Shown: one piece after another, positions 25,749 to 34,527 of the stretch | Position numbering within the stretch: the stretch's first letter is position 1 | How the letters are laid out: every line of letters starts with the position of its first letter | From: Aeromicrobium erythreum | GTDB lineage: Bacteria; Actinomycetota; Actinomycetes; Propionibacteriales; Nocardioidaceae | Direction: 5' to 3' | DNA length: 64,000 nt | Assembly: GCF_001509405.1 (NCBI RefSeq) | Contig: NZ_CP011502.1 | Span: 1,922,001-1,986,000 of the forward strand | Program-made: the position numbers and the translations under genes | The notes under the pieces: model-generated | Database searches by the model: none | What the model saw: only the letters and a program-made list of their open reading frames with translations | Told to the model about the DNA's origin: nothing

Positions 25749-26345
25749 GTGGCGTCACACCCCAGCTCCCGTCCCCTGCCCGACGGCGGATCGGTCCGTC
25801 CCATCACCCGGTGGGGCACCCCCGTCATGCACCACGAGCTCCGCGAGGTGACGTCGTTCGACGAGGAGCTCCAGACCCTCGTCCGCGACATGGTCGCGAC
25901 GATGTACGCCGCGAACGGCGTGGGCCTGGCGGCCAACCAGGTGGGTGTGGACCTCAAGGTGTTCGTCTTCGACTGCCCCGACGACGACGACGTCCGCGTG
26001 ACCGGTGTGGTCGTGAACCCGCGGCTCACGCTGCCCGAGGCGGCCGAGCGCAACCTCGACACCGCCGACGAGGGCTGCCTGTCGCTGCCCGGTGCGTTCA
26101 CCGAGTGCTCGCGCCCCGACGTCGCGAGCGTGACCGGGTTCGACGAGAAGGGCGAGCCGGTCGAGTTCCACGGCACCGGCCTGCTCGCGCGCTGCCTGCA
26201 GCACGAGACCGACCACCTCCACGGCACCGTCTTCGGCGACCGCGTGCCGGCGAAGGCGCGCAAGAAGCTCTACAGGAAGCACGAGGAGCTGGCCGACGCC
26301 TACCCCGGCGACTGGCCGGTGACCCCGGCCGCGATCGAGGACTGA
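25749..26345 (+). CDS. def: peptide deformylase
   Basis: 198-residue metalloenzyme that removes the formyl group from nascent N-terminal Met. All three motifs are intact: GVGLAANQVG, EGCLSLP and QHETDHLHG (metal Cys and two His). The C-terminal helix with KARKKLYRKHEEL is typical of actinobacterial forms. GTG 25749 is chosen because TACGTT ends six bases before it; the frame is open further upstream. It diverges from the acyl-CoA dehydrogenase operon. Confidence 0.95.
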   Translation: MASHPSSRPLPDGGSVRPITRWGTPVMHHELREVTSFDEELQTLVRDMVATMYAANGVGLAANQVGVDLKVFVFDCPDDDDVRVTGVVVNPRLTLPEAAERNLDTADEGCLSLPGAFTECSRPDVASVTGFDEKGEPVEFHGTGLLARCLQHETDHLHGTVFGDRVPAKARKKLYRKHEELADAYPGDWPVTPAAIED

Positions 26346-26380
26346 GCCTGCGTCGTCGCAGCGTCGACGACCACGCGACG

Positions 26381-27178
26381 TCAGCGCAGGTGCCAGCAGG
26401 CGACGGCGACCGAGGTGGCGACGTTGAGGCTGTCGATGCCCGCCGCCATGGGGATCGTGACGCGCACGTCGCTGCTGCGCTGCCAGTGCTCGGTGAGCCC
26501 GGGCCCCTCGGAGCCGACGACCAGCGCGAGCCGCTCCGGCACGTCGCCCACGTCCTCGAGCGACACCGCGTCGTCGGCGAGCGTCATCGCGTAGGTCGTG
26601 AACCCGTGGCGTGACAGCAGGGCGGGTGTCCCGTACCAGTCGTCGACTCGGGCGTGCGGCACGGAGAACACCGCACCCATGGCCACCTTGACCGCGCGCC
26701 GGTAGAACGGGTCGGCGCAGCGCGGCGACAGCAGGACGGCGTCGAAGCCCAGGGCCGCCGCCACCCGGAAGATCGCGCCGACGTTGGTGTGGTCCACCAG
26801 GTCCTCCAGCACGACCACGCGTCGCGCGGCGGCGAGCACGTCGTCGACGTCGGCCGGCGCGGGCCGGCGCACGGCCGAGAGCGCTCCCCGGTGCACGTGG
26901 AACCCGGTGACCCGCTCGACGTCCTTCTCCGACATGACGAAGCACGGCGCGTCGCTCGCGTCGAGGACGTCGCGCAGGCCGTCGAGCCAGCGCGGTGCCA
27001 TGAGGAACGACGCCGCCTCGTGGCCGGCCTCGTGGGCCCGTCGCACGACCTTCTCCCCCTCGGCGAGGTAGATGCCGTGCTCGCTCTCGTGCGCCAGCCG
27101 CATCTGCACGTCGCGCAGGTGCAGGTAGTCGGCGAGGCGGGGGTCGTCAAGGTCGTCGACGTGCACGATGCGGGCCAC
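26381..27178 (-). CDS. TrmH/SpoU-family RNA 2'-O-methyltransferase
   Basis: 265 residues: an N-terminal L30e-like substrate domain (about 1-100) and a C-terminal trefoil-knot SPOUT domain with the three SpoU motifs, NVGAIFRVAAALGF, LVVGSEGPGL and IPMAAGIDSLNVATSVAV. It should methylate rRNA or tRNA ribose from SAM; the target base cannot be told. GTG 27178 has TAGGGT six bases upstream. It converges with def. Confidence 0.9.
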   Translation of the reverse strand: MARIVHVDDLDDPRLADYLHLRDVQMRLAHESEHGIYLAEGEKVVRRAHEAGHEAASFLMAPRWLDGLRDVLDASDAPCFVMSEKDVERVTGFHVHRGALSAVRRPAPADVDDVLAAARRVVVLEDLVDHTNVGAIFRVAAALGFDAVLLSPRCADPFYRRAVKVAMGAVFSVPHARVDDWYGTPALLSRHGFTTYAMTLADDAVSLEDVGDVPERLALVVGSEGPGLTEHWQRSSDVRVTIPMAAGIDSLNVATSVAVACWHLR

Positions 27179-27244
27179 CGGCCCACCCTACGGGCGCCTC
27201 GGCCGCTCCCCCACCCCCGGCCGCACCGGCTGCCCGTGGCTGCT

Positions 27245-27268
27245 GATTCCCATCACTTCATGGGAATC
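27245..27268. repeat. hairpin GATTCCCAT/ATGGGAATC, first of a pair
   Basis: GATTCCCAT (27245-27253) pairs with ATGGGAATC (27260-27268). An almost identical hairpin, same arms and same leading GCTG, lies 80 bp away at 27324-27353. Confidence 0.5.
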
Positions 27269-27323
27269 CGTCGCTCACCTGCGGATGCTTTCCAGGGTGG
27301 GCGGGGGAAGACCGTGGTGAGCT

Positions 27324-27353
27324 GCTGGTTCCCATCACCGGATGGGAATCAGC
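27324..27353 (-). terminator. second TTCCCATC hairpin, overlapping the transglycosylase stop
   Basis: GCTGGTTCCCATC pairs with GATGGGAATCAGC (one G-T) around loop ACCG. It overlaps the stop codon of the transglycosylase gene and probably ends the pst-side transcript. Its near-copy at 27245 suggests a small repeat family. Confidence 0.5.
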
Positions 27354-28071
27354 CGCCCGAGCGCGCGGCATAGGCGTCGGCGGCGGCGAGGACGCTGCGC
27401 ACGTAGACGTCGGAGTGGTTGTAGGAGTGCACGGCGGCCGTCCACCCGGCCGGTGTGGTGAGGTCCGCGTCCGAGGCGCAGAGGTAGCGCGCCGCGGTCC
27501 AGGCGGCGTCGTCGACGTCGTCGACGTCCGCGACACCGTCGCCGTCGCCGTCGGAGCCCCACTGTCGCCACGTCGAGGCGATGAACTGCAGAGGCCCGCG
27601 CGCCCGGTCCCAGGCGCCGTCCTCGCTGATCGCCGCGTAGCCCGACGTGCCGTCGAGCGCGGGACCCTCGACGCTCGTGCGACCGTCCGGCGCCAGCGTG
27701 CTCCCGCCGTGAGCCGACTCGACGTGCCCGATGCCGGCGAGCGTCGTCCACCCGAGCCGGCAGCCGGGCAGCTCGGCACCGGCCCGCAGCGTGGCCGACG
27801 CGTACGCCTGCAGCGCCCGTGCCGGGACGCCGGTGGCCGTCGCGGTGCTCGCCAACCACGCCGGGTCGGGCTCGTGCGACGTCGTGCTCGTCCCCGCGGA
27901 CGACGGCGCGGCCGGATCGGCACCGGCGTCGGGCAGCTGTACCGACGCGGCGGCCGGGAAGAGGTCCTGCACGTCGCGCGGGGTCGAGGGCGCGGTGCTC
28001 GCCAGGACGGCGGTCACGACGAGCGCAGCTGCCGCCGCCACGACGCCGAAGACCGAGAGCAGACGGGTCAC
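27349..28071 (-). CDS. exported lytic transglycosylase (SLT domain)
   Basis: 240 residues. A hydrophobic N-terminus (about 5-25) serves as signal or anchor, then a Ser/Thr/Ala-rich spacer, then an SLT-like domain with IGHVESAHGG (catalytic Glu), ARGPLQFIASTWRQWG and the calcium-loop-like SDGDGDGVADVDD, then AARYLC. It cleaves peptidoglycan glycan strands. The GTG start is one base after the pstB stop, so it is co-expressed with phosphate-transport genes, perhaps to open the wall for the surface proteins of this locus. Confidence 0.85.
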   Translation of the reverse strand: MTRLLSVFGVVAAAAALVVTAVLASTAPSTPRDVQDLFPAAASVQLPDAGADPAAPSSAGTSTTSHEPDPAWLASTATATGVPARALQAYASATLRAGAELPGCRLGWTTLAGIGHVESAHGGSTLAPDGRTSVEGPALDGTSGYAAISEDGAWDRARGPLQFIASTWRQWGSDGDGDGVADVDDVDDAAWTAARYLCASDADLTTPAGWTAAVHSYNHSDVYVRSVLAAADAYAARSGG

Positions 28072-28072
28072 C

Positions 28073-28933
28073 TCAGCCGAACCGACCGTTCACGTAGTCC
28101 GACGTGCGCTGGTCCTGCGGCGACTCGAACATGGTCGCGGTGTCGCCGTGCTCGATGATCACGCCGGGGGTGCCGTACGCGGCGAGGAAGAAGGCGCACT
28201 GGTCGGACACACGCGCGGCCTGCTGCATGTTGTGCGTGACGATGACGATCGTCACCTCCTGCGCGAGCTCGAGCATCGTCTCCTCGATCACGCGCGTCGA
28301 GGTGGGGTCGAGGGCCGAGCAGGGCTCGTCCATGAGCAGCACGCGCGGCTTGACGGCGAGCGATCGGGCGATGCACAGGCGCTGCTGCTGGCCGCCGGAG
28401 AGTCCGCCGCCCGGTGCGTCGAGACGGTCCTTGACCTCCTTCCAGAGCCCACCCTTGGTGAGGCACTCCTCGACGAGGTCGTCACGGTCGCGCGACGCGA
28501 CCTTGGTCCCGGTGAGCTTGAGGCCCGCGAGCACGTTCTCCTCGATCGACATCGCCGGGAACGGGTTCGGCTTCTGGAAGACCATGCCGATCGCGCGACG
28601 CGCGTCGGTGAGCTTGCGGTCGGGGTCGTAGACGTCGGCGCCGTCGATCTCGACGCGGCCGGCGAGCGAGGCGCCCGGCACGAGCTCGTGCATCCGGTTG
28701 AGGATGCGCAGGAAGGTCGACTTGCCGCAGCCGGACGGTCCGATGAGTGCGGTGATCCGCCCGGCGGGCATGGTGAGGGAGACCCGGTCGAGCACCTTGT
28801 GCGTGCCGAACCACGCCGAGACGTCGGTCGCCTCCAGCGTGGCCAGCGACGCCCGGTCCGGCAGCACCGCGGGGATGCTCTGCGTGGCGTCGTCGAGCAC
28901 CGGGATCGTGGTGGTCTCGTCGGTCAGGGACAT
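28073..28933 (-). CDS. pstB: phosphate ABC transporter ATPase PstB
   Basis: 286 residues. Walker A GPSGCGKST, Q-loop FQKPNPFP (the PstB hallmark), signature LSGGQQQR and Walker B VLLMDEP, then the H-loop VTHNMQQ. It energises high-affinity phosphate import with PstC and PstA, encoded about 8 kb upstream in the same direction. The first 30 residues are an extra Thr/Asp-rich lead. ATG 28933 has a GAGGAGAG ribosome site. A strong hairpin separates it from the PstS-Ig gene. Confidence 0.95.
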   Translation of the reverse strand: MSLTDETTTIPVLDDATQSIPAVLPDRASLATLEATDVSAWFGTHKVLDRVSLTMPAGRITALIGPSGCGKSTFLRILNRMHELVPGASLAGRVEIDGADVYDPDRKLTDARRAIGMVFQKPNPFPAMSIEENVLAGLKLTGTKVASRDRDDLVEECLTKGGLWKEVKDRLDAPGGGLSGGQQQRLCIARSLAVKPRVLLMDEPCSALDPTSTRVIEETMLELAQEVTIVIVTHNMQQAARVSDQCAFFLAAYGTPGVIIEHGDTATMFESPQDQRTSDYVNGRFG

Positions 28934-28961
28934 GGTCTCTCCTCGGGGGCGGGTGGAACGC

Positions 28962-28995
28962 GCCGTGGCCGGCTCCCGCAGGAGCCGGCCACGGC
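28962..28995 (-). terminator. hairpin between the PstS-Ig gene and pstB
   Basis: GCCGTGGCCGGCTCC pairs perfectly with GGAGCCGGCCACGGC around loop CGCA (15-bp stem), seven bases after the PstS-Ig stop. It may protect the upstream message or terminate most transcripts, making binding protein exceed ATPase. Confidence 0.65.
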
Positions 28996-29001
28996 GGTCG
29001 A

Positions 29002-30873
29002 TCACTTGACGACGGTGTAGGTCGCCGTGGCGGACGTGGATCCGCCGTAGTTGCTGCTCGACGGCGCGAACGTCGCGACGACGCGCTTGGCACCCGTGGT
29101 GCTCTGCGCCTTGAGCGTGACGACGGCCTGGCCGTTGACGACCTTGCCGGTGCCGACGACGCTGGAGCCGATCTTCAGGGTGACCGTGCCCGACGCCTTC
29201 AGCGTCGAGCCCGTGATGCCGACCGTGACGGTCGCCTTCGTGGCCTTGCGGACCTTGACCTTCGCCGCCGCGAGCTTGAGCGAGGTGCGGGTCGTGGCCT
29301 TGGTGACGACGAACTTCACGAGCTTGTAGCCCTCGGCGAAGTCGCTGTCACCGGAGTAGGAGACGGCACCCCAGTACGTGCCGGCGTCCAGCGAGGCCGG
29401 GACGGTGAAGGTCGCGGTGCCGCCCTGCAGGTCGGCCGTCTGCTCGGCGGCGTCGCCGTAGACGAAGGTGACGCTGCCGGTGGCCTTGAGGTCGCTGGTG
29501 CCGACGTTCACCGTGACGGTGCGCGCCGCGCCGTAGGCCGACGTGGGCGCGGTGACCTCGATGGCCTTGGAGTACTTCGCGTCCGGGACCGTCACGGTGA
29601 TCGAGCCGGTCGCCTTGGAGTAGGCCTGCGGGTCGTCGGGCGCGAAGGTCGCCGTGTAGCTGTGCGCACCCTTGGCGACGCCCTCGAGCGCGAGGGTGGC
29701 GTTGCCCAGCGTGTCCACGGTGGCGGTGCCGACGGTGGCGTCACCCTCGGTGAACGTCACGGTGCCGGTGGCGGTCGACGGGCCGACCGCGGCCTTCAGC
29801 GTGACCTTGCCGCTCGGCGTCGCCTTGCCCGTGAGGGCGACGGTGCTCTGCTGACCACCGGCGGTGAGGAAGTTGGTCGTCGCCGACGTGGTCGTCTGGC
29901 CGCAGACGCCGCCCTGGGCCGTGCGCGCCAGCTGGTCGAAGCCGGCGGCCTCGATGAGCGGGCGGGCGGCGTCGGAGCAGACGAAACCGGTCTCGCCGAA
30001 GGCGGCGTTGAGGTCGGCGGCCTTCGAGCCGGTGAGGTCGTTGCCGCGGACGACGTTATAGAGCGCGCGGCGGACGCTGAAGCCGTTCAGCAGGCCGATG
30101 CTGGTCGTCGACTTGGCGCGACCGGTCGAGAAGGGCACGACCGCGTCCGGGTCGTCCTTGATCTTCTCGTCGGAGTGCTCCTGCGTCTCCTTGACGTTCG
30201 AGCCGAGGGAGACGGGCTTGCCGTCGTTGATGCGGACGAGCTGGGCCTCGAAGAACGAGCGCGTGCCCGAGCCCGACTGCGGGACGTAGGGGTGGATCAC
30301 GGCGTCCTTGCCGCCGACCTGCGACCAGTTCGTGACGTCGCCCTTGTAGATGGCGAGCACCTGCGCCTCGGTCAGCGACGCGGGGGCGTCGGTGCCGGCC
30401 TTGCGCGTGCCGAGCTTCAGACCGTCGACGGCAAAGGGGAAGGCCTTCAGGCCGGCGTCGCGCTCGGTCGTGGAGATCGCGGAGGACGAGCGGGCGAAGT
30501 CGACGTTGGCGTCGTTGCTGGAGCCGTACAGCAGCTTCTTGCCGGCGCCCGAGCCGTTCGGGCGGGTGATCGCCGAGGTGCCGCTGCGCAGGGAGATCGT
30601 GGAGGGCGAGCCGTCGGCCGCCCACGAGGCGATCTTGACCGTGCGGGAGGCGTTGTAGCCGGCGGCGACGCCGTCCTTGCCCTCCGCGAGGTAGTGCAGC
30701 GCGAGCTGGGAGGTGTCGGACCCGACGCCCACCAGGTCGGTGCTGCTCGGCGTGAAGGTGGGGTCGGCGGGGTTGGTGTCGGCCGCCTGGGCCGGTGCGA
30801 CGGCGCCGAGGGTCGCCATCGAGGTCGCAGCGACGGCGAGGGCCGCGGCGAACCGGGTACGCGTGGAGATCAT
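29002..30873 (-). CDS. secreted PstS-like phosphate-binding protein with Ig-like repeats
   Basis: 623 residues. A signal peptide ends at AQAADTNP. Residues about 35-350 form a periplasmic-binding-type domain with PstS hallmarks (VGSDTSQLALHYL, FARSSSAI, YKGDVTNWSQVGG, PQSGSGTRSFF). The rest is three or four bacterial Ig-like repeats (each with a TGTVTF or SGTVTLK-like strand) ending in VVK. There is no lipobox or membrane anchor, so it is secreted or wall-held. It has its own predicted promoter (TAGCGT near 30932-30937) with a PHO-box-like site upstream. Ig tails on a PstS are unusual. Confidence 0.85.
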   Translation of the reverse strand: MISTRTRFAAALAVAATSMATLGAVAPAQAADTNPADPTFTPSSTDLVGVGSDTSQLALHYLAEGKDGVAAGYNASRTVKIASWAADGSPSTISLRSGTSAITRPNGSGAGKKLLYGSSNDANVDFARSSSAISTTERDAGLKAFPFAVDGLKLGTRKAGTDAPASLTEAQVLAIYKGDVTNWSQVGGKDAVIHPYVPQSGSGTRSFFEAQLVRINDGKPVSLGSNVKETQEHSDEKIKDDPDAVVPFSTGRAKSTTSIGLLNGFSVRRALYNVVRGNDLTGSKAADLNAAFGETGFVCSDAARPLIEAAGFDQLARTAQGGVCGQTTTSATTNFLTAGGQQSTVALTGKATPSGKVTLKAAVGPSTATGTVTFTEGDATVGTATVDTLGNATLALEGVAKGAHSYTATFAPDDPQAYSKATGSITVTVPDAKYSKAIEVTAPTSAYGAARTVTVNVGTSDLKATGSVTFVYGDAAEQTADLQGGTATFTVPASLDAGTYWGAVSYSGDSDFAEGYKLVKFVVTKATTRTSLKLAAAKVKVRKATKATVTVGITGSTLKASGTVTLKIGSSVVGTGKVVNGQAVVTLKAQSTTGAKRVVATFAPSSSNYGGSTSATATYTVVK

Positions 30874-30962
30874 GCGCGTGGAGTTCCTTGTCGTGAAGGG
30901 GGGTGGGCCGTCGGGCGACGTCCCGACGAGCACGCTAGGCGTCGATGGAGGGGGTCCGGACG

Positions 30963-31013
30963 GTCTGCGGTGAACAGCAGACGTCCATTCGGTGCGACTC
31001 GGTGAATGGTCGG
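30963..31013 (-). promoter_or_regulatory. PHO-box-like site before the PstS-Ig gene
   Basis: Minus strand contains CCGACCATTCACC and GTTCACCGCAGAC, whose RTTCACC cores start 32 bases apart, in a 148-base gap. Both words recur almost exactly before pstC. The site ends 25 bases before a predicted -10 TAGCGT (30932-30937). PhoP of actinobacteria binds GTTCACC-type repeats with an 11-base period. Confidence 0.6.
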
Positions 31014-31021
31014 TGCACGAC

Positions 31022-31954
31022 TCAGACGAGGTTCGGGATGAGGTGCACGGAGAGGTCCGCGGCGAACCACGCGAGGGCCAGGAACACCGGTGCGAACACC
31101 GTCCAGACGAGGGCCGGGCGCAGCCGTCGACGCAGCAGCAGCATGCCCACGAGGGCCACGAGCAGGCCACCGAGCGTCAGGGCGAGCAGCGGCAGCACCG
31201 ACGTGTCGTTCGCCATCGCCAGCTCGGACTGACCGAGGGTGTTGACCCGCTGGCCGCCGGCCGGGAACGGCTTGGACTGCAGGGACGCGTCGACGTAGAC
31301 CAGCTCGTCCGGTCGGAGCCCGCCGAGGCGGCCGTCGCCGGCCGCGGTGATGAGCGTCAGGCGACCCTGGCCCTGCGCAGGAGGCGCCGGCACGTCGTCG
31401 CCGGCACGCCGGACGCCCTCGATCCGGTAGGTCGAGCGGCCCTGCCCGGTCACGACGTCGAGCCGGGTGCCCACGGCCTCGTGCATCATCACGTGGAAGG
31501 GTCGTCCGAACGTCCGTGACCGTCCGTAGACGAGCGAGACGCCTGCCTGGCCGGGCAGGACGGTGTCGCGCCGGTGTCCGGGACCGTCGAGCAGGAGACC
31601 GGCCGACGTGCCCTCGACCACGACCTGGTCGATGTCGAGGGACGGCAGCGAGAAGAGCGCGACGGGGCGGCCGGGCGCGATGACCCCGCCCGTCGGCGCG
31701 GTGCCCGCGGCCAGGTCGGCGCGCAGCTCGTCGTAGAGCCGGTCCTGCGCGCGGGAGTAGGAGAGACCACCGAGCACGAGGGTCTGGAGCAGCACCCAGG
31801 CGACGAGCAGCGCCACGACCATGAGTCCGCTGCTCAGGACGAGGTCGCGCTCGGGGACGCGCGAGGTGTCGCGCGCGGCGGCGAGACTGCCCTTCAGGGC
31901 GCCACTCCCCCGGCGCTGCCCGGTGAGGCGACCGTTGAGGGGTGCGACGGTCAT
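31022..31954 (-). CDS. sortase-fold membrane protein lacking catalytic His and Cys (pseudo-sortase)
   Basis: 310 residues. One membrane helix at about 40-65, a sortase class E-like beta domain at about 95-235, and two more helices at about 250-300. The domain follows the SrtE pattern: LPSLDIDQVVVEGTS, GPGHRRDTVLPGQAG, then a turn where active enzymes have AGHR but this has YGRS, and LTLIT followed by AAGD where the catalytic TLITC is expected. Both nucleophile and His are therefore missing. ATG overlaps the stop of the 858-residue gene (ATGA). I infer a scaffold or binding role for the Pst surface proteins. Confidence 0.7.
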   Translation of the reverse strand: MTVAPLNGRLTGQRRGSGALKGSLAAARDTSRVPERDLVLSSGLMVVALLVAWVLLQTLVLGGLSYSRAQDRLYDELRADLAAGTAPTGGVIAPGRPVALFSLPSLDIDQVVVEGTSAGLLLDGPGHRRDTVLPGQAGVSLVYGRSRTFGRPFHVMMHEAVGTRLDVVTGQGRSTYRIEGVRRAGDDVPAPPAQGQGRLTLITAAGDGRLGGLRPDELVYVDASLQSKPFPAGGQRVNTLGQSELAMANDTSVLPLLALTLGGLLVALVGMLLLRRRLRPALVWTVFAPVFLALAWFAADLSVHLIPNLV

Positions 31955-34527
31955 GAGTCCTCCTTCCCGGCCGCGCGGAGCCTGATCACCGGGCCGGCGA
32001 TCGCGCAGCCGAGGAGCAGGAGGATCAGCGCGGGCAGGAACCAGGCGCCGAGGGCCGAGTGGACGCCCTGCGTGCTGCCGAGGCTCTTCAGCTCGGCGTC
32101 GACGGGCTGCTTGCCGCCCGCCGCCGCGGGGTCGTCTCCGGCTGCCGCGGCGTCGGACGGCACACCGTCGGTCCCTGGCGCCCCGGAGGCGGGGTCGGTG
32201 GCTCCGCCGCCGCCCGCGCCTCCCGAGCCGCCGGGCGTCGTGCCGGTCTGCGCCTCCACGTCCTGGGCCGCCTGCTGGGCCGACGCGAAGAGGGCGGCGG
32301 TGGTGCCCGTCCGGGTGATCGGCAGGTAGCCGTCGGGCAGGAAGCCGTTGCCCGACCCGCGACGCTGGCCCTCCGTGGTGGCGGTCCGGATGAACGACGC
32401 GACGGTGCGCGCCGTGCTGCGGTCCAGGCCCGAGGTCTTCGCCGCGGTGTAGACGACGAGCGTGCCCGGGTAGCCGTTCGCCTGGCGCACGGCCCCGTCC
32501 TCGAGCGCGAACGGCTGCGTGCGTCCGGTCGGCCGGGCCGTCGAGATCGCCTTCGCGAGCGTCGCGTCGGTCGGCGCCACGAACTGCCGTCCACGGACGG
32601 TGAACGGAGCACGTGGGGACACGGCCGACGTCTGCAGCGCGGCGGTGTGCAGGCCGTACCGCTCGGCGTCGCCGAGGGTCGTCACGCCGACGAGGAACCG
32701 TGCGCCGACGCCCTGACGGTCAGCACGGCCGAGCACGTACGGGAACTGGTCGGTGCCGAGGCCGCTGCACTTCGTCTGCGAGTACGGCCAGGCGTCGAGC
32801 AGCGCGTCGGCGATCTTCACGAAGGAGGTCACCGGCGCGGCCAGGCGCGTCAGGTAGGGCGTGTCGTTGTTCTGCTTGAGGCACTCCTGCTGGACGGCCG
32901 GGGTGAACGTGTCGAGCAGGGGCCACTCGTCGACCGGGAGCCTGATGCCCTTGTAGGCAGGGTTGATGCGCATGCCCCACGGGTCGGGACGGCCCTCCAC
33001 GAAGGCGTGCGCCTCCGGGTCGTCGTCGATGTAGGTCGAGATCGCCTTGATCACGTCGGAGGACTCCGAGAGCGACACCAGGACGGCCGCGGCCTCCTGC
33101 TCCCCCGTCGACAGACCGGGGTTCAGGGCCTGGAACTCGGGGTCGGCGTTCAGCGAGCCCGGGTTGTCCTCCAGCCCGGGGTGCTGGCGGCCGAGGCTGG
33201 AGCCGGGATAGCTCTGCGTGAGCAGCTTCGCGAGGAGCCGGGCGTTGAGGTTCAGCGTGCGACGCTCGCCGGCGTTCTTCGGCTCGTCGATGACGTAGGA
33301 GATCGCGAACCCGGTGACGGCCGTCGGGGCGTAGGCGGTCGGCGCCTCGCCCTCGACGGTCTTGCGGCTCGAGACGAAGGCTCCCGGGATCTCGTCCTGC
33401 TGCATCAGCTGGAACGAGGCGAGGTCGGGCAGGACGTTGTGCTGGAAGCGGAAGCGGTCCTTGCGCAGGCAGTAGGCAGGCGCCCACTGCACGGTGGCCT
33501 GCGACATCAGCTCCGAGCCGTAGAAGCCGACCGGCGGTCGGTCGTCGAGCACGGAGCAGACGTTCGGCGCGGGGCCGAAGGTGATCGGCACGCTGATCCG
33601 GTTGCGCCAGTTCGACTCGGTCCACCAGTAGCGCGGCGACACGCTCTCGTCGACGCCCTGGCCGTCGAAGTTGCTCGAGCCGGGCTCGAAGCGGCCCTGC
33701 TTGCGGCAGGCCGCGTTGAGCTGGCGCGAGTCCGACTGCAGGCAGCTGATGCCCATGACGGGGATGACGACGATGCTGCACGCGGTCGTGTCGTTGCAGC
33801 CGAGCGACTCGTTCTCGATGCTCGAGCGCACCTCGAACTGGATGTCGCCCTTGCCGTCCACGGTCGTGAACGCGGCCTGCTCGGCGGGCGGGAACGACGC
33901 GTCGACGGCCGCCTCGGGAGGCAGGGTGTCGCTGGAGCAGGAGGCGAACGTCTGGCCCTTCGCGGACACGAACGGCGTCACGTGCGTCGACGTGCCCGGC
34001 GCGGCTCCGCCGCAGCTCGCCGGGAGCGTCCGCACCCCGGACAGGGCGCTGCGCGCCGTGTCGTCGGCGTAGCGGTCCGAGCGCCAGATGGCTGCGGCGT
34101 CCGGCACCTGCAGCTGCGAGCGCTGCTGGACGGTCGAGGTCCAGCAGGTCTCGGGGCGGACGCGCTGCGCCGCCGGCAGGCCGGCGTCGTCGCGGCCGCG
34201 GCACTGGAGCACGACCACCGGGTACTCCTGGTCCATGCCGTTCTCGCCGAACGGGCTCGTCGAGCGACCGCCGCTCGGGCGGGCGCCGTCCCACGTCACG
34301 TGGACGCGCTCGCGTCCGCGCAGGTTGCGGGTGTGGTCGACCTGGACCGTCACGTCGCGGCGGTCCACGCGGACCTCGTCGCCGTTCTCGGTGAAGGTGC
34401 GCTCGACGGTCTTCGTCTGGCGGAACGCGCCGACGTCGTCGCCCTGCGCCTGCACGCCGGCCGAGGTGAGGAGTCCGGTGCCGACGGCGGCCACCGCGAC
34501 GGTCGCGAGGACCTTGCGCCACCTCAC
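31951..34527 (-). CDS. large membrane-anchored PstS-like surface protein of the pst operon
   Basis: 858 residues. N-terminal signal (to about 28, GVQAQGDD), a long Cys-containing beta-rich region (about 30-370) and a segment about 380-700 with binding-protein traits (PTAYAPTAVTGFAISYVIDEP, LNARLLAKLLTQSYPG, YPGTLVVY). A Gly/Ala/Pro linker (about 755-805) leads to one membrane helix and a short basic tail, so it is a cell-surface protein on a flexible stalk. GTG overlaps the pstS stop (GTGA). No known family name can be given with certainty; phosphate capture or display is inferred from context. Confidence 0.6.
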   Translation of the reverse strand: MRWRKVLATVAVAAVGTGLLTSAGVQAQGDDVGAFRQTKTVERTFTENGDEVRVDRRDVTVQVDHTRNLRGRERVHVTWDGARPSGGRSTSPFGENGMDQEYPVVVLQCRGRDDAGLPAAQRVRPETCWTSTVQQRSQLQVPDAAAIWRSDRYADDTARSALSGVRTLPASCGGAAPGTSTHVTPFVSAKGQTFASCSSDTLPPEAAVDASFPPAEQAAFTTVDGKGDIQFEVRSSIENESLGCNDTTACSIVVIPVMGISCLQSDSRQLNAACRKQGRFEPGSSNFDGQGVDESVSPRYWWTESNWRNRISVPITFGPAPNVCSVLDDRPPVGFYGSELMSQATVQWAPAYCLRKDRFRFQHNVLPDLASFQLMQQDEIPGAFVSSRKTVEGEAPTAYAPTAVTGFAISYVIDEPKNAGERRTLNLNARLLAKLLTQSYPGSSLGRQHPGLEDNPGSLNADPEFQALNPGLSTGEQEAAAVLVSLSESSDVIKAISTYIDDDPEAHAFVEGRPDPWGMRINPAYKGIRLPVDEWPLLDTFTPAVQQECLKQNNDTPYLTRLAAPVTSFVKIADALLDAWPYSQTKCSGLGTDQFPYVLGRADRQGVGARFLVGVTTLGDAERYGLHTAALQTSAVSPRAPFTVRGRQFVAPTDATLAKAISTARPTGRTQPFALEDGAVRQANGYPGTLVVYTAAKTSGLDRSTARTVASFIRTATTEGQRRGSGNGFLPDGYLPITRTGTTAALFASAQQAAQDVEAQTGTTPGGSGGAGGGGATDPASGAPGTDGVPSDAAAAGDDPAAAGGKQPVDAELKSLGSTQGVHSALGAWFLPALILLLLGCAIAGPVIRLRAAGKEDS

